Assembly (NCBI RefSeq): GCF_016405965.1
Contig: NZ_JAEFCD010000011.1
Location: 65,714 to 129,713 of the forward strand
Direction of reading: 5' to 3'
DNA length: 64,000 nt
DNA from: Alteromonas sp. IB21
GTDB taxonomy: Bacteria; Pseudomonadota; Gammaproteobacteria; Enterobacterales; Alteromonadaceae
The stretch's first letter is position 1. Every line of letters starts with the position of its first letter. Both the position numbers and the translations under genes were made by a program. This document shows, piece by piece, positions 53,970 to 63,346 of the stretch. The notes beneath the pieces are model-generated. The model had not been told where the DNA came from, ran no database searches, and saw only the letters and a list, made by a program, of their open reading frames with translations.

Positions 53970-54923
53970 ATGAATAAGATACCAGAGGTAGGTTTTGGCT
54001 TTTGGAAAGTAGATACTGCCATTTGTGCCGAAACAACTTATCAAGCCATCAAAGCGGGCTATCGCCATCTAGATTGCGCAGCAGACTATGGTAACGAAAA
54101 AGAAGTGGGCGAAGGTATAAAGCGCACTATTGATGAAGGTTTATGCACCAGAGAAGAGTTATGGATAACATCAAAGCTGTGGAATACCTTTCACGCCCCT
54201 GAACATGTTGAGCTGGCGCTTGAAAAAACGCTATCTGATTTACAGCTAGACTACCTAGATTTATACCTAATCCATTTCCCTATCGCGCAAAAATTCGTGC
54301 CAATCGAAACACGATATCCGCCTGAATGGTTCTACGAACCAGATGCAGCTGAACCTAAAATGGAGCTTGCTCCTGTACCGCTTCACAAAACATGGGAAGC
54401 CATGGAGGCGCTAGCGGATAAGGGGAAAATTAAACAAATCGGTGTGTGCAACTACAACACAGGCTTGCTTAACGACCTAATGAGTTACGCGCGTATCAAG
54501 CCGGCCATGCTGCAAATTGAATCTCACCCATATCTTACCCAAGAACGTTTAATTCGCTTAGCGAAAGACTATGGTTTAAACGTCACTGCATTTTCGCCTT
54601 TAGGTGCGCTTTCATACTTAGAGCTTGAAATGGCTGATCAGACGGAATCAGTGCTAGAGCAAAGCGTAGTAAAAGCTGCGGCAAAAGCCCATGATAAAAC
54701 GCCAGCGCAAATTGTATTGCGTTGGGGTATTCAGCGCGGTAACGCCATTATTCCGAAAACGTCAAAAGTGGAACGTATGAAAGAAAACTTGGCGCTTTTC
54801 GATTTCTCACTAAGCGACAGTGAAATGCAGGCAATTTCTGCGTTAAACATGAACCGTCGATTTAACGATCCGGGTCACTTCTGCGAAGCAGCCTTTAATC
54901 GTTTCCACCCCATTTACGACTAG
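53970..54923 (+). CDS. aldo-keto reductase, xylose-reductase-like (candidate 6-oxo-sugar reductase)
   Basis: This 317-residue NAD(P)H-dependent (beta/alpha)8 reductase has the catalytic tetrad Asp35, Tyr40, Lys69 and His102 (counted from the ATG at 53970), visible in HLDCAADYGNE, TSKLW and LIHFP, and the cofactor motif IPKTSKVERMKEN. It resembles D-xylose/aldose reductases (AKR2 group). In this operon it could reduce the aldehyde left when the dioxygenase cuts the C-S bond, giving glucose from a 6-oxo-glucose. Xylose reduction is the family default. A GTG at 53958 is an alternative start. Confidence 0.9.
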   Translation: MNKIPEVGFGFWKVDTAICAETTYQAIKAGYRHLDCAADYGNEKEVGEGIKRTIDEGLCTREELWITSKLWNTFHAPEHVELALEKTLSDLQLDYLDLYLIHFPIAQKFVPIETRYPPEWFYEPDAAEPKMELAPVPLHKTWEAMEALADKGKIKQIGVCNYNTGLLNDLMSYARIKPAMLQIESHPYLTQERLIRLAKDYGLNVTAFSPLGALSYLELEMADQTESVLEQSVVKAAAKAHDKTPAQIVLRWGIQRGNAIIPKTSKVERMKENLALFDFSLSDSEMQAISALNMNRRFNDPGHFCEAAFNRFHPIYD

Positions 54924-54932
54924 GAGTAAATT

Positions 54933-55940
54933 ATGAAAAACGTCAATGACAGCTCTGCGGTAGCGTATGCAAGCGTACCTACACAGCACAACTATAACGG
55001 CGGCGTATTCCCTGAAATAGTCGTGAACAATGAAAACTGTTCCACCGTAGCGGAAACCGTTGCCTTTGTTAAAGCAAATCAAGCAGAACTTGAAGCAAAG
55101 CTTGCTAAATCTGGTGCGCTGCTTTTCAGAGGGTTTCCTCTTGATTCGGCAGAGACCTTTGACGTTTTTTCAGCAGGCTTCGGCTATCCTAACTTTACTT
55201 ACCAAGAGTCGCTGTCTAACGCGGTGCGCATCAATTATACCGAACGGGTGTTTACCGCAAACGAAGCGCCTAAAGATGTTGAAATTTTTCTTCATCACGA
55301 AATGGCGCAAACGCCTATTTCTCCCAGTAAGCTTTTTTTCTTCTGTAAAACCGCAGCGGATGAAGGAGGAGCAACGCCCCTGTGTCGCTCAGATAAATTA
55401 TTTGAAGCGTTGAAAGCTGAAAACCCAGCACTAGCAAACGATTTTAAAGAGAAGGGTCTGAAGTACACGACCACAATGCCAGCAGCAAATGATGCCAATT
55501 CTGGTCAAGGGCGAAGTTGGAAAAGTACGCTGAGCGTTGAGACGGTGGAAGAAGGCGAGGCTAAACTTAAAGAATTAGGTTATAGCTGGGAATGGTTGGA
55601 AGATGGAAGCTTAAAAGCTATCACTCCTGTACTGCCTGCGGTCATCGAGTTAGATGACGGCTCTGAAGTGTTTTATAACCAACTTATCGCAGCCTATATG
55701 GGCTGGAAAGGCGTTCGCGAGAACCCATCCTCAGCAATAACGTTCGGCGACGGTAGCGCTATCCCAAAAGAGGGGTTAGAGCGTGTAGCTGCGCTATCAG
55801 AAGACTTTACGTTTGACTTAGAGTGGCAAGACGGTGACGTAGCAATTGTTGATAATTATCGCGCAATGCACGGACGTCGTCCTTACTCTGGTGACCGCAA
55901 GCGTGTAGTACTTGTGGCCTTGGTTGCGTCAGAGCGATGA
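54933..55940 (+). CDS. TauD/TfdA-like Fe(II)/2-oxoglutarate dioxygenase (candidate sulfonate dioxygenase)
   Basis: This 335-residue oxygenase of the TauD/SyrP group has Fe ligands visible as H-x-E (His121, Glu123 in FLHHEMAQTP) and a distal His313 (NYRAMHGRRPYSGDRKR). The following Arg is suited to bind 2-oxoglutarate. Family members hydroxylate the carbon next to sulfonate or sulfate, releasing sulfite plus an aldehyde, or modify amino acids. It starts 9 bases after the reductase. The sulfite exporter and sulfite dehydrogenase genes downstream strongly suggest that its product is sulfite. Confidence 0.88.
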   Translation: MKNVNDSSAVAYASVPTQHNYNGGVFPEIVVNNENCSTVAETVAFVKANQAELEAKLAKSGALLFRGFPLDSAETFDVFSAGFGYPNFTYQESLSNAVRINYTERVFTANEAPKDVEIFLHHEMAQTPISPSKLFFFCKTAADEGGATPLCRSDKLFEALKAENPALANDFKEKGLKYTTTMPAANDANSGQGRSWKSTLSVETVEEGEAKLKELGYSWEWLEDGSLKAITPVLPAVIELDDGSEVFYNQLIAAYMGWKGVRENPSSAITFGDGSAIPKEGLERVAALSEDFTFDLEWQDGDVAIVDNYRAMHGRRPYSGDRKRVVLVALVASER

Positions 55941-55944
55941 TGGC

Positions 55945-56949
55945 ATGAATGACATAGCAGTAAAGTGTAAAAACATTTGGCCTGGGCTGGGTATTGCTAC
56001 CATCACAGGCATGGCGGCGCTGTTTTTAAGTGAGCACTACAATGCCCCTGCTATGTTGTTCGCCTTATTGTTAGGCATGGCGGTATCGTTTCTTTATCAA
56101 AACGATACGCCATGCGCTTGCGGTATCGACTTTACTGCAAGTACGCTGCTTCGCGCGGGCGTCGTTTTGCTTGGCTTAAGAATAGCCCTAGGTGATTTAG
56201 CGGTATTAGGTTGGCAAACAGCACTCATGCTCGCTGGCGCCATATTCACCACTATTGTATTGGGTGTGGGACTGGCAAAAATATTGGGGCTTCAAAAGCG
56301 TTTCGGAGCGCTTACCGGCGGCTCCGTTGCTATTTGCGGTGCCTCTGCAGCCCTTGCGATCTCTACTATTCTCCCGAAAGGTGAAAACCACGAGCGAGAT
56401 ACGTTACTTACCGTTATCGGCGTAACGGCTATGTCTACTATCGCCATGGTGCTTTACCCGATAATTGCTGGACAGTTAGGTATGACAGATACCGAAGCTG
56501 GCATCTTTCTCGGCGGCACAATTCACGATGTAGCACAGGTAGTAGGTGCAGGTTACTCAGTGTCAGAAAGCGCCGGTGATATGGCGACACTGACCAAATT
56601 GGTTCGCGTTGCCATGCTCATGCCGGTGGTATTGATCATGATGCTTGTCATCAAGCGTTTCTATAAAACCAATACCCAAGCAGAGGGCGGTGAAGTACCT
56701 AAAATGCCGCTGTTTCTCATCGGGTTTATTGCATTAATGCTGCTCAATAGTTTTGCAACGTTACCTGAATTTGTGATTGAAGCAGGCACGCAGGTTTCTC
56801 GTTTCTTTCTGGTGATTTCCATTACTGCTATCGGCATGAAATCAAACCTGGGCAAGCTTGCCGAAGTGGGTGTGCTCCCCATTGTCATGATAGTCGTTGA
56901 AACCCTATGGATTGCGCTGCTTATTCTTGGTTTTCTTTACGCCATGTGA
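55945..56949 (+). CDS. YeiH-family (UPF0324) putative sulfate/sulfite exporter
   Basis: This 334-residue membrane protein has about ten helices and the UPF0324 features TLLRAGVVLLGLRIALGDL, GGSVAICGASAALAIST and GGTIHDVAQVVGAGYSVS. YeiH-like proteins are commonly found with sulfite or sulfonate metabolism, and export of sulfate or sulfite is proposed. The ATG at 55945 lies 5 bases after the dioxygenase stop, showing tight coupling. A longer in-frame start at 55912 would overlap the dioxygenase. Confidence 0.9.
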   Translation: MNDIAVKCKNIWPGLGIATITGMAALFLSEHYNAPAMLFALLLGMAVSFLYQNDTPCACGIDFTASTLLRAGVVLLGLRIALGDLAVLGWQTALMLAGAIFTTIVLGVGLAKILGLQKRFGALTGGSVAICGASAALAISTILPKGENHERDTLLTVIGVTAMSTIAMVLYPIIAGQLGMTDTEAGIFLGGTIHDVAQVVGAGYSVSESAGDMATLTKLVRVAMLMPVVLIMMLVIKRFYKTNTQAEGGEVPKMPLFLIGFIALMLLNSFATLPEFVIEAGTQVSRFFLVISITAIGMKSNLGKLAEVGVLPIVMIVVETLWIALLILGFLYAM

Positions 56950-57016
56950 AGGCAGTTCATCAATTTATAGCTGCACGTTCTGCACATAATGCGTTTGTAT
57001 TGATAAGGTGGTCTAA

Positions 57017-58315
57017 GTGAAAAAACACGGTCTTCACGAACTTTATGCTAAAGACCCTGTAAAAGCCGACGAACAGGTTTTTCAGCGAACTAGCAACACG
57101 TTGACTCGGCGCGGTTTTATTAAAGGTCTGAAGTCCCTGTCTTTGTTGCTTGGCGCCGAAGTCGTTTATGGTAAATTTATGCCGGCAGGTCTTATTCCTG
57201 CTGCATTTGCCCAGTCCGAAACACCATTTTCTATAGATGGCAAGGACGGCTTAACCATACTCAACGACAGACCACTAAACGCAGAAACCCCCGCACACAT
57301 GTTAGATGATGCGGTGACACCCGCCTCGCGTTTTTTCGTGAGAAATAACGGTATTCCCCCGCAAAAGCCAGACGCGAGCGCCTGGACTCTCACCATCGAA
57401 GGAGAGTCTGCAGAACGGTCGAAGACCTTTACCCTTGAAGAGCTTAAAGCTCAATTTAAGCACTATACCTATCAGCTAACGCTAGAGTGTGGCGGCAACG
57501 GGCGTGCCGAGTTCTCTCCGGCAGCCACAGGTAATCAGTGGACAACGGGGGCGGTAGGCTGTCCAAGATGGACTGGGGTAAGGCTCAAAGACGTACTAGA
57601 ATCAGTGGGTGTAAAGGATGACGCGGTTTACATTGGCTATTACGGTGACGATCAGCACTTGAGCCGAACGCCGGGTAAGGCGGCTATTTCGCGGGGCGTA
57701 CCTATTGATAAAGCGATGGAAGATGAGTCGTTAATTGCATGGGCTATGAATGATGAACCGCTTCCCTTAATGAACGGTTATCCGCTTCGACTTGTATTTG
57801 GCGGCTGGCCCGCATCAACGTCAGGTAAATGGCTCAAAAAAATAGTTATTCGAGATCGCATTCACGACGGTGCGAAAATGCTAGGGAAAGCCTATCGAGT
57901 TCCGTGTAAACCTGTTGCGCCTGGCGCAAAAGTCGCCGACGGGGACATGTGCATTATCGAAGCCATGCCGGTTAAGTCGCTTATTACGTTCCCTAAGTCA
58001 GGTAGCGACCACCCTCTGGCAAAGAAGCTAGACGTTCGCGGTCATGCCTGGAGTGGCGAGGGCAAAATAGCCAAGGTGTTTACCTCTATTGATTTTGGGC
58101 AAACATGGCAGCTGGCTCATTTGAGTGCGCCAGCAAACAGGCATGCGTGGCAGCAATTTCGTGCACAGGTTAATTTTCCTCAACAAGGCTATTATGAGGT
58201 GTGGGCGAAAGCACAAGACGAACATGGAAAAGCACAGCCGATGGTTTTGCCCGGTTGGAACCCCAAAGGTTACTTAAATAATGCCTGTCATCGAATTGCT
58301 ATTCGCGTTGTGTGA
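57017..58315 (+). CDS. periplasmic sulfite dehydrogenase, molybdopterin subunit (SorA-like)
   Basis: This 432-residue sulfite oxidase-family enzyme has a Tat signal (TRRGFIKGL, residues 30-38, then a hydrophobic stretch ending AFAQ). The Mo-cofactor domain carries the Mo-ligating Cys158 in TLECGGNGRAEF and the substrate-site segment SPAATGNQWTTGAVGCPRW. A C-terminal dimerisation domain begins near residue 300. It oxidises sulfite to sulfate and passes electrons to cytochrome c. Translation starts at GTG 57017 after AAGGTGG. The cytochrome gene follows by 37 bases. Confidence 0.93.
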   Translation: MKKHGLHELYAKDPVKADEQVFQRTSNTLTRRGFIKGLKSLSLLLGAEVVYGKFMPAGLIPAAFAQSETPFSIDGKDGLTILNDRPLNAETPAHMLDDAVTPASRFFVRNNGIPPQKPDASAWTLTIEGESAERSKTFTLEELKAQFKHYTYQLTLECGGNGRAEFSPAATGNQWTTGAVGCPRWTGVRLKDVLESVGVKDDAVYIGYYGDDQHLSRTPGKAAISRGVPIDKAMEDESLIAWAMNDEPLPLMNGYPLRLVFGGWPASTSGKWLKKIVIRDRIHDGAKMLGKAYRVPCKPVAPGAKVADGDMCIIEAMPVKSLITFPKSGSDHPLAKKLDVRGHAWSGEGKIAKVFTSIDFGQTWQLAHLSAPANRHAWQQFRAQVNFPQQGYYEVWAKAQDEHGKAQPMVLPGWNPKGYLNNACHRIAIRVV

Positions 58316-58352
58316 AAGTAATGATCCCAGTTTTTGAAAGGGCAAGTGCTTC

Positions 58353-58775
58353 GTGAATAATCTCAAAAGACAACCGTACATCTCTGGCTTACTTGTTTTT
58401 ATTGGCTTTATTTTATCTTTTGCTGCATTTCATACTAGCTATGCGAGGGCGGGCGAAAAAGGACAGGTAATCAAGGGCACGTCAATGACTGTTGCCAAAC
58501 CTGAAATAGACGCCCAGTCTGGTTTAGTGAAAGCAGAAGGCTTCAATCTAGTACTAGCACATTGTAGCGCTTGCCACTCTTCTTCTCTTATTACACAAAA
58601 TGCCATGAGTCGAGAGCGCTGGTTAGACACTATCCGATGGATGCAGGAGACCCAAAAGTTGTGGGCTCTAGGAGAAGCTGAACCTGTTATTCTGGATTAT
58701 TTATCAACCTGGTACGGACCGAAAAAAAGTGCAAGGCGCCCTCAGCTTTCCCCTCACTTATTACCTAAACAATGA
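58353..58775 (+). CDS. c-type cytochrome, probable electron acceptor of the sulfite dehydrogenase (SorB-like)
   Basis: This 140-residue exported monohaem cytochrome has a signal or anchor helix (about 9-31), a CSACH haem site at 71-75 and a helix with RWLDTIRWMQETQKLW. The distal ligand may be a Met in one of the two Met-containing helices (MSRERW or WMQ). It is directly downstream of the molybdopterin subunit, the usual SorAB order. Start is GTG 58353 with AAAGGG upstream. It ends the operon; no T-rich hairpin was seen after it. Confidence 0.88.
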   Translation: MNNLKRQPYISGLLVFIGFILSFAAFHTSYARAGEKGQVIKGTSMTVAKPEIDAQSGLVKAEGFNLVLAHCSACHSSSLITQNAMSRERWLDTIRWMQETQKLWALGEAEPVILDYLSTWYGPKKSARRPQLSPHLLPKQ

Positions 58776-58882
58776 ATGCGAAAAATTTAGAAGAATTAAT
58801 GCTTAAGCTTCTCTATTTTATACCGATATTTAGATAACAACACTACTTCAGGCTAATAGGTAAAAAGCCTGAAAATCTGTTA

Positions 58883-60004
58883 ATGTTAAAACAATTTTAT
58901 AAATACACTGGTAATCACACTATGTTTGTATCTCGCAGTAAATACGAAGAAAAAGAATCGCAAGTGCGGGTGTTAGAGGCAAGAGTTCAAGATGCGCTAG
59001 ATAAAATTGAGCGTCTTGAAGCTGAAAACAGCCAGCTAATCAATACAATAGAAACTGCGAGTCAACAAAGTAAATCAACCGCCGATTCTATCGTAGTGCG
59101 ATGCTTAATCGATGCACTAAGACAATTAGAGGGTGTAAGGGAAACCGTTCTTAGCTCTTATGAACGAATAAATGCAGAAAGCCAATCTATAGAGAATATC
59201 AATGATTTATTCAGCGAATCAGCTTCTACACTGAATAAAATTGTTTCAGATATGAGCGGTCTTAATGTACAGATGGGGAGTATGAGCGAGCGTATTTCTG
59301 GCTTATCTACTACTGCTGACAACATCAACAAGTTCGTCACCACCATTACAAGCATTTCTGATCAAACTAACCTCCTTGCACTTAATGCGGCGATCGAGGC
59401 TGCCCGAGCGGGAGATGCAGGAAGGGGCTTCAGCGTGGTGGCCGATGAGGTTCGTGCATTGGCGACTGAGACAAATAAATCAGCAACGGAAGTCTCGGAA
59501 CTGGTCAACGGTATAATCCAATCGACGTCCAAAGCTGTTTCAGGTGTGAATCAACTGCGCGGCAACAACGAACAGTTAGAGAAAGGTATCAATCAGCTAA
59601 ACGGCAGTTATGAAACTATGGTGCAACACTGCGATAGTATGAAATCTACTATCAGCGAAGGTGCAATGGCAACATTTATACAAACCGTTAAGTTAGACCA
59701 CGTTGTATGGAAAGCGGATGTTTATTCAGTCTTGTGTGGTTATAGCACCAAATCTCTCTCAGAATTCAGCGACCATGTAAGCTGCCGTTTGGGGCAGTGG
59801 TATCGTGAGAATGCGAGTAAGCCTATCGGTCAGACGGCTGCTTTTAGAGAGATTGAAGCACCCCACGCAAAAGTGCATAGCAGTGGTGTTGCTGCCATTC
59901 AAGCTAAACAAAATGGCAATGATGATGAGTCAGATGCTAAGCTATTAGAAATGGAGCACGCAAGCGAAAGGGTAATGACGCTACTTGATAGGCTACTTAA
60001 TTAG
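58883..60004 (+). CDS. soluble chemoreceptor with C-terminal CZB zinc-binding domain
   Basis: This 373-residue cytoplasmic methyl-accepting protein has no membrane segment. An N-terminal coiled coil (about 14-55) leads to the signalling hairpin tip [17 protein letters not shown] and [14 protein letters not shown], then a CZB domain with all motif residues: DHVVW, CRLGQW and HAKVH (one Cys, three His for Zn). CZB receptors sense free zinc or oxidants such as HOCl through the Zn-thiolate. It precedes a histidine kinase and an Aer-like receptor on the same strand. Confidence 0.92.
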   Translation: MLKQFYKYTGNHTMFVSRSKYEEKESQVRVLEARVQDALDKIERLEAENSQLINTIETASQQSKSTADSIVVRCLIDALRQLEGVRETVLSSYERINAESQSIENINDLFSESASTLNKIVSDMSGLNVQMGSMSERISGLSTTADNINKFVTTITSISDQTNLLALNAAIEAARAGDAGRGFSVVADEVRALATETNKSATEVSELVNGIIQSTSKAVSGVNQLRGNNEQLEKGINQLNGSYETMVQHCDSMKSTISEGAMATFIQTVKLDHVVWKADVYSVLCGYSTKSLSEFSDHVSCRLGQWYRENASKPIGQTAAFREIEAPHAKVHSSGVAAIQAKQNGNDDESDAKLLEMEHASERVMTLLDRLLN

Positions 60005-60079
60005 CCTATTCAAATTGGTATCAATTTGACGGGTCAGCATTAAGATTCTTCGCTAGCAAACACAACGTTGGGCTTTTAA

Positions 60080-61585
60080 TTGAGTGGCACATCACATTCC
60101 TCTGAACAGGAGCGCATTTTAGCGTTAGAAGCCCGCGTCAATTCACTTGAACGTCAGTTGAAGCGTCAGAAAATGGCGCGAAAAAACGCCGAATCATTCC
60201 TCGAAACCTACTCTCAAGATGCTTATCTTGCCAACCAAGCTTTAAGAAAAGCTCTTAGCGACTCTAAGCAGCGGGAGCGAGAACTACTTTATCTTAATCG
60301 CACAGCGTCCGAACTTACTCAGGCAAAATCTGCGGAGAGTTTCATCTTTTCAGCATTGGAGTCGGCTGTAGAATTTAGCGGTGCTTATTGCGGTAAAGCG
60401 TTCTCGGTGAAAAATGAAAAATTAAGCATAGGTGATGACGACCGTGTTTTAGTATATGAACAAGGTTGGATAACGTCTCATATTTTAGCGGAATTAATGT
60501 TAGAGGAGACACCATTAGATTTAAGAGAGAGCTACTCGCACTGGTGCGTGAGTGTCGTAACGCGGCCAGACACAAATCAAGAAGCTCGCCTGTTACATTT
60601 TATGCACGAAATGTCTGAGGGCGAATATACGTGGCTTGTTTTGCTCACTAAAGACGATCATCTCGACGAAGAGACGCTGTATGTCTTAGATACAACAAAG
60701 CACTATCTGAATATTACCTCTCGATATCAAAATAAAAAGAGTGAGTTGAGTATTAGGCAGCACGAATTAAGTCGTATCAAAAAAGATCGCGACTTTTTAG
60801 AGGAAAGACTGGTTAGTGCAGACAAAATGGCGATGCTTGGACAGCTTGCAGCAGGTATTGCTCACGAAATTAATAACCCCATCGGTTACGTACGAAGTAA
60901 TACCGTAGTGGCGAAAGATATTTTTAACGATTATCAACGCGCGCTTGACGAAATCGGAAGTCTTTGTAAATTCGCAGGTGGCGAGATAGAAGAGAGGTTT
61001 TTGCATCTGGAGAAACGTTTTGCTCTGCGTGAAAGTGCTTCAGAAATAACCGAAATGTTTGACGAATCTCACGAAGGGATAGAGCGAATTATTGATATTG
61101 TTAAAGCACTGCGAAGTTTTTCCTATCCCGGGTCGGGGAAACATTCTCAAATTAGTGCCATCGAAGCAATGAACATGGCTATCAAGCTTACCAATAACGT
61201 GCATAAATATCGAAATAAAGTCGTATTCGACGCGCCAGAAGAAGATATTTACTTCAATGGAAATTCCGGCCAAATACAACAAGTACTGGTTAACCTTTTA
61301 ACAAATGCTATTCACGCAACACCGCAAGATAAAGGCATAGAATTACGAATAGAAAAGAATGAATATAATTTGTTTCTCATCATTGACGATGAAGGTGAGG
61401 GCATGTCGCAAGAGACCCTAGATAAAGTTTTCACCCCCTTTTTTACGACCAAACCCGTGGGAGAGGGAACCGGGTTGGGAATGTCAATTTCAATGACCAT
61501 CATCGAAGAACATAATGGGAAAATAGATATAGTCAGTGCAGAGGGCAAAGGAACGAAAGTTACTGTCATTTTGCCGTTAAACTAA
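60080..61585 (+). CDS. cytosolic sensor histidine kinase (NtrB/FixL-like)
   Basis: This 501-residue kinase has no transmembrane helix. A coiled coil (about 8-90) and a GAF-like sensor region (about 95-215) precede a second coiled coil and the H-box MAMLGQLAAGIAHEINNPIG. The ATPase domain follows with QQVLVNLLTNAIHA (N box), DEGEGM (G1) and GEGTGLGMSIS (G2). Start is TTG at 60080, with no strong ribosome binding site. No response regulator is adjacent. Nearness to two chemoreceptors suggests shared sensing of redox state or metal. Confidence 0.9.
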   Translation: MSGTSHSSEQERILALEARVNSLERQLKRQKMARKNAESFLETYSQDAYLANQALRKALSDSKQRERELLYLNRTASELTQAKSAESFIFSALESAVEFSGAYCGKAFSVKNEKLSIGDDDRVLVYEQGWITSHILAELMLEETPLDLRESYSHWCVSVVTRPDTNQEARLLHFMHEMSEGEYTWLVLLTKDDHLDEETLYVLDTTKHYLNITSRYQNKKSELSIRQHELSRIKKDRDFLEERLVSADKMAMLGQLAAGIAHEINNPIGYVRSNTVVAKDIFNDYQRALDEIGSLCKFAGGEIEERFLHLEKRFALRESASEITEMFDESHEGIERIIDIVKALRSFSYPGSGKHSQISAIEAMNMAIKLTNNVHKYRNKVVFDAPEEDIYFNGNSGQIQQVLVNLLTNAIHATPQDKGIELRIEKNEYNLFLIIDDEGEGMSQETLDKVFTPFFTTKPVGEGTGLGMSISMTIIEEHNGKIDIVSAEGKGTKVTVILPLN

Positions 61586-61738
61586 AGTTTAAAGCCATAT
61601 TCTAACTTAATGATAAAATTAAATATTTCTCTAATTTTCTTCTTGTACTAGACAGAAGCGTTTTATGATCTAGGCTTATGGGAAAGCGATGCTCCCAATT
61701 AGACGGATTCACGCTTTGCGAATTGGAGAAAGTAATAC

Positions 61739-63322
61739 ATGAGAAACAACCAGCCAATTACACAAAAAGAATATAAGTTCCCGGCTCATCATCGACTTAT
61801 TTCGTCCACCGACAAACGTGGTGTAATACAGCATTGTAACGATGAATTTATAGAAGCAAGTGGCTTCAATAAAGAGGAACTAATTGGCAAAAATCACAAC
61901 ATCATAAGACATCCTGATATGCCTTCCGCGGTGTTTAAGGAAATGTGGCGCACGCTGGAGTCTGGCCAAAGTTGGTTAGGGCTAGTTAAAAACCGAAGAA
62001 AGAACGGGGACCACTACTGGGTGTCAGCGTTCGTTACACCGGTTTATGAGGGGCAAAGCATCGTTGGATATGAGTCTGTTAGAGTGCCCGCCCTAAATGA
62101 AGAAATACAGCGAGCATCGGATGTTTATGGCAGGCTACATCAAGGAAAGTCTGCGGTATCGCCTCTTACTAAGTTTGCGGGCATGTTTAAGCAGTTATTT
62201 TTGTCGTTGGGTGTCAGTGCATTTTTAACTATTTTACTCTGGGTAACTCATGGCCCAGTTGCGGGGGCTATAGCGCTAATCGGAGCGCTAGTATTGACGA
62301 CTGTTCAACAGTTGCAAAGTAAGAAAGAGTGGAAGGCGATACTGTCACTTAGTCCAGAAAGTTATACCGATGAAACGGTGGCACAAACTTACTTTGCTGA
62401 TTCTACTCATGTTGCCCAGGTCAAACTTGCTCTTGGGTGTGAGCTTGCGCGTAATCGTACAGCGCTAACCCGGATTAAAGATGCGTCTGCAAGCTTAGAC
62501 AGAATTGCCAAGACGACTCACGAACAAGCAGAAGGGACCAGCGCGGCGGTTGTTCAGCAGAACCAAGCTACACAGCAAATTGCCTCTGCAGTTACGCAAA
62601 TGAGTCAGGCCATCCAGGAAGTTGCAGAGCGCGTAGAAAGCAATGCTAAAAGCGCACAATCCGCCGCAGAAAACGTAGCTACGGGCAATAAAAAGGCAGA
62701 GCAGGCAATGCAAGCGATTGTTGAACTGCGTGAAGCCGTTCAGTCTATTTCAAAAACAGTCACGGAACTTGCGCAGTCAACCACTGATATAGGCGAAGCG
62801 GCAAACATCATTTCTACAATAGCAGAGCAGACTAACTTACTTGCGCTCAACGCGGCAATAGAGGCTGCAAGGGCAGGCGAGCAAGGAAGAGGTTTTGCCG
62901 TCGTTGCTGATGAAGTACGTACGCTAGCGTCAAAAACCCGCGAGTCGACAGATAAAATTCACAATATTATCAGTGAATTAGCTGAGCGTTCAGAGCGCGC
63001 GGTGAGGGTTTCGAATGAAGGGCTTGCGTCTGCCGAAAACGGCAGTGCTATTGTTGAAGAAACGCGCGGCGCACTATTTGAAATCAACACCGCCGTTAAA
63101 GGTATTGCTGACGCAACAGTTGAAATGTCTTCGGCTGTGGAAGAGCAAAGTACTGTGGCAGAACATATCAATCAACAGCTCGTTGAGGTAGCCGACGGAG
63201 CGTCAGAGACGCAGCGCTCATCAGAAGCATCATTGGTTGCGAGTAATGACTTACGCAGAACGGTGGCGCAAGTGAATGAACTTATTATCCGTTTCAGCAC
63301 AAGTGGGAGGGTGGGAGAGTAA
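61739..63322 (+). CDS. Aer-like PAS chemoreceptor
   Basis: This 527-residue energy-taxis receptor has an N-terminal PAS domain (about 20-125) with the Aer-type sequence [29 protein letters not shown]. That sequence is typical of FAD-binding PAS domains. A hydrophobic hairpin (about 158-192) anchors it without a periplasmic domain. The cytoplasmic signalling region has [20 protein letters not shown]. It should report redox or electron-transport state to CheA. The ATG follows TTGGAG by 9 bases. Confidence 0.93.
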   Translation: MRNNQPITQKEYKFPAHHRLISSTDKRGVIQHCNDEFIEASGFNKEELIGKNHNIIRHPDMPSAVFKEMWRTLESGQSWLGLVKNRRKNGDHYWVSAFVTPVYEGQSIVGYESVRVPALNEEIQRASDVYGRLHQGKSAVSPLTKFAGMFKQLFLSLGVSAFLTILLWVTHGPVAGAIALIGALVLTTVQQLQSKKEWKAILSLSPESYTDETVAQTYFADSTHVAQVKLALGCELARNRTALTRIKDASASLDRIAKTTHEQAEGTSAAVVQQNQATQQIASAVTQMSQAIQEVAERVESNAKSAQSAAENVATGNKKAEQAMQAIVELREAVQSISKTVTELAQSTTDIGEAANIISTIAEQTNLLALNAAIEAARAGEQGRGFAVVADEVRTLASKTRESTDKIHNIISELAERSERAVRVSNEGLASAENGSAIVEETRGALFEINTAVKGIADATVEMSSAVEEQSTVAEHINQQLVEVADGASETQRSSEASLVASNDLRRTVAQVNELIIRFSTSGRVGE

Positions 63323-63346
63323 AAAACTTCCACCACGTTTAAGATA

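Noticed and set aside
49760..54923. Plain xyloside pathway (alpha-xylosidase plus xylose reductase)
   Set aside because: Kept as the alternative, but no xylitol dehydrogenase, xylose isomerase or xylulokinase is present and the shared operator ties these genes to dioxygenase and sulfite genes.
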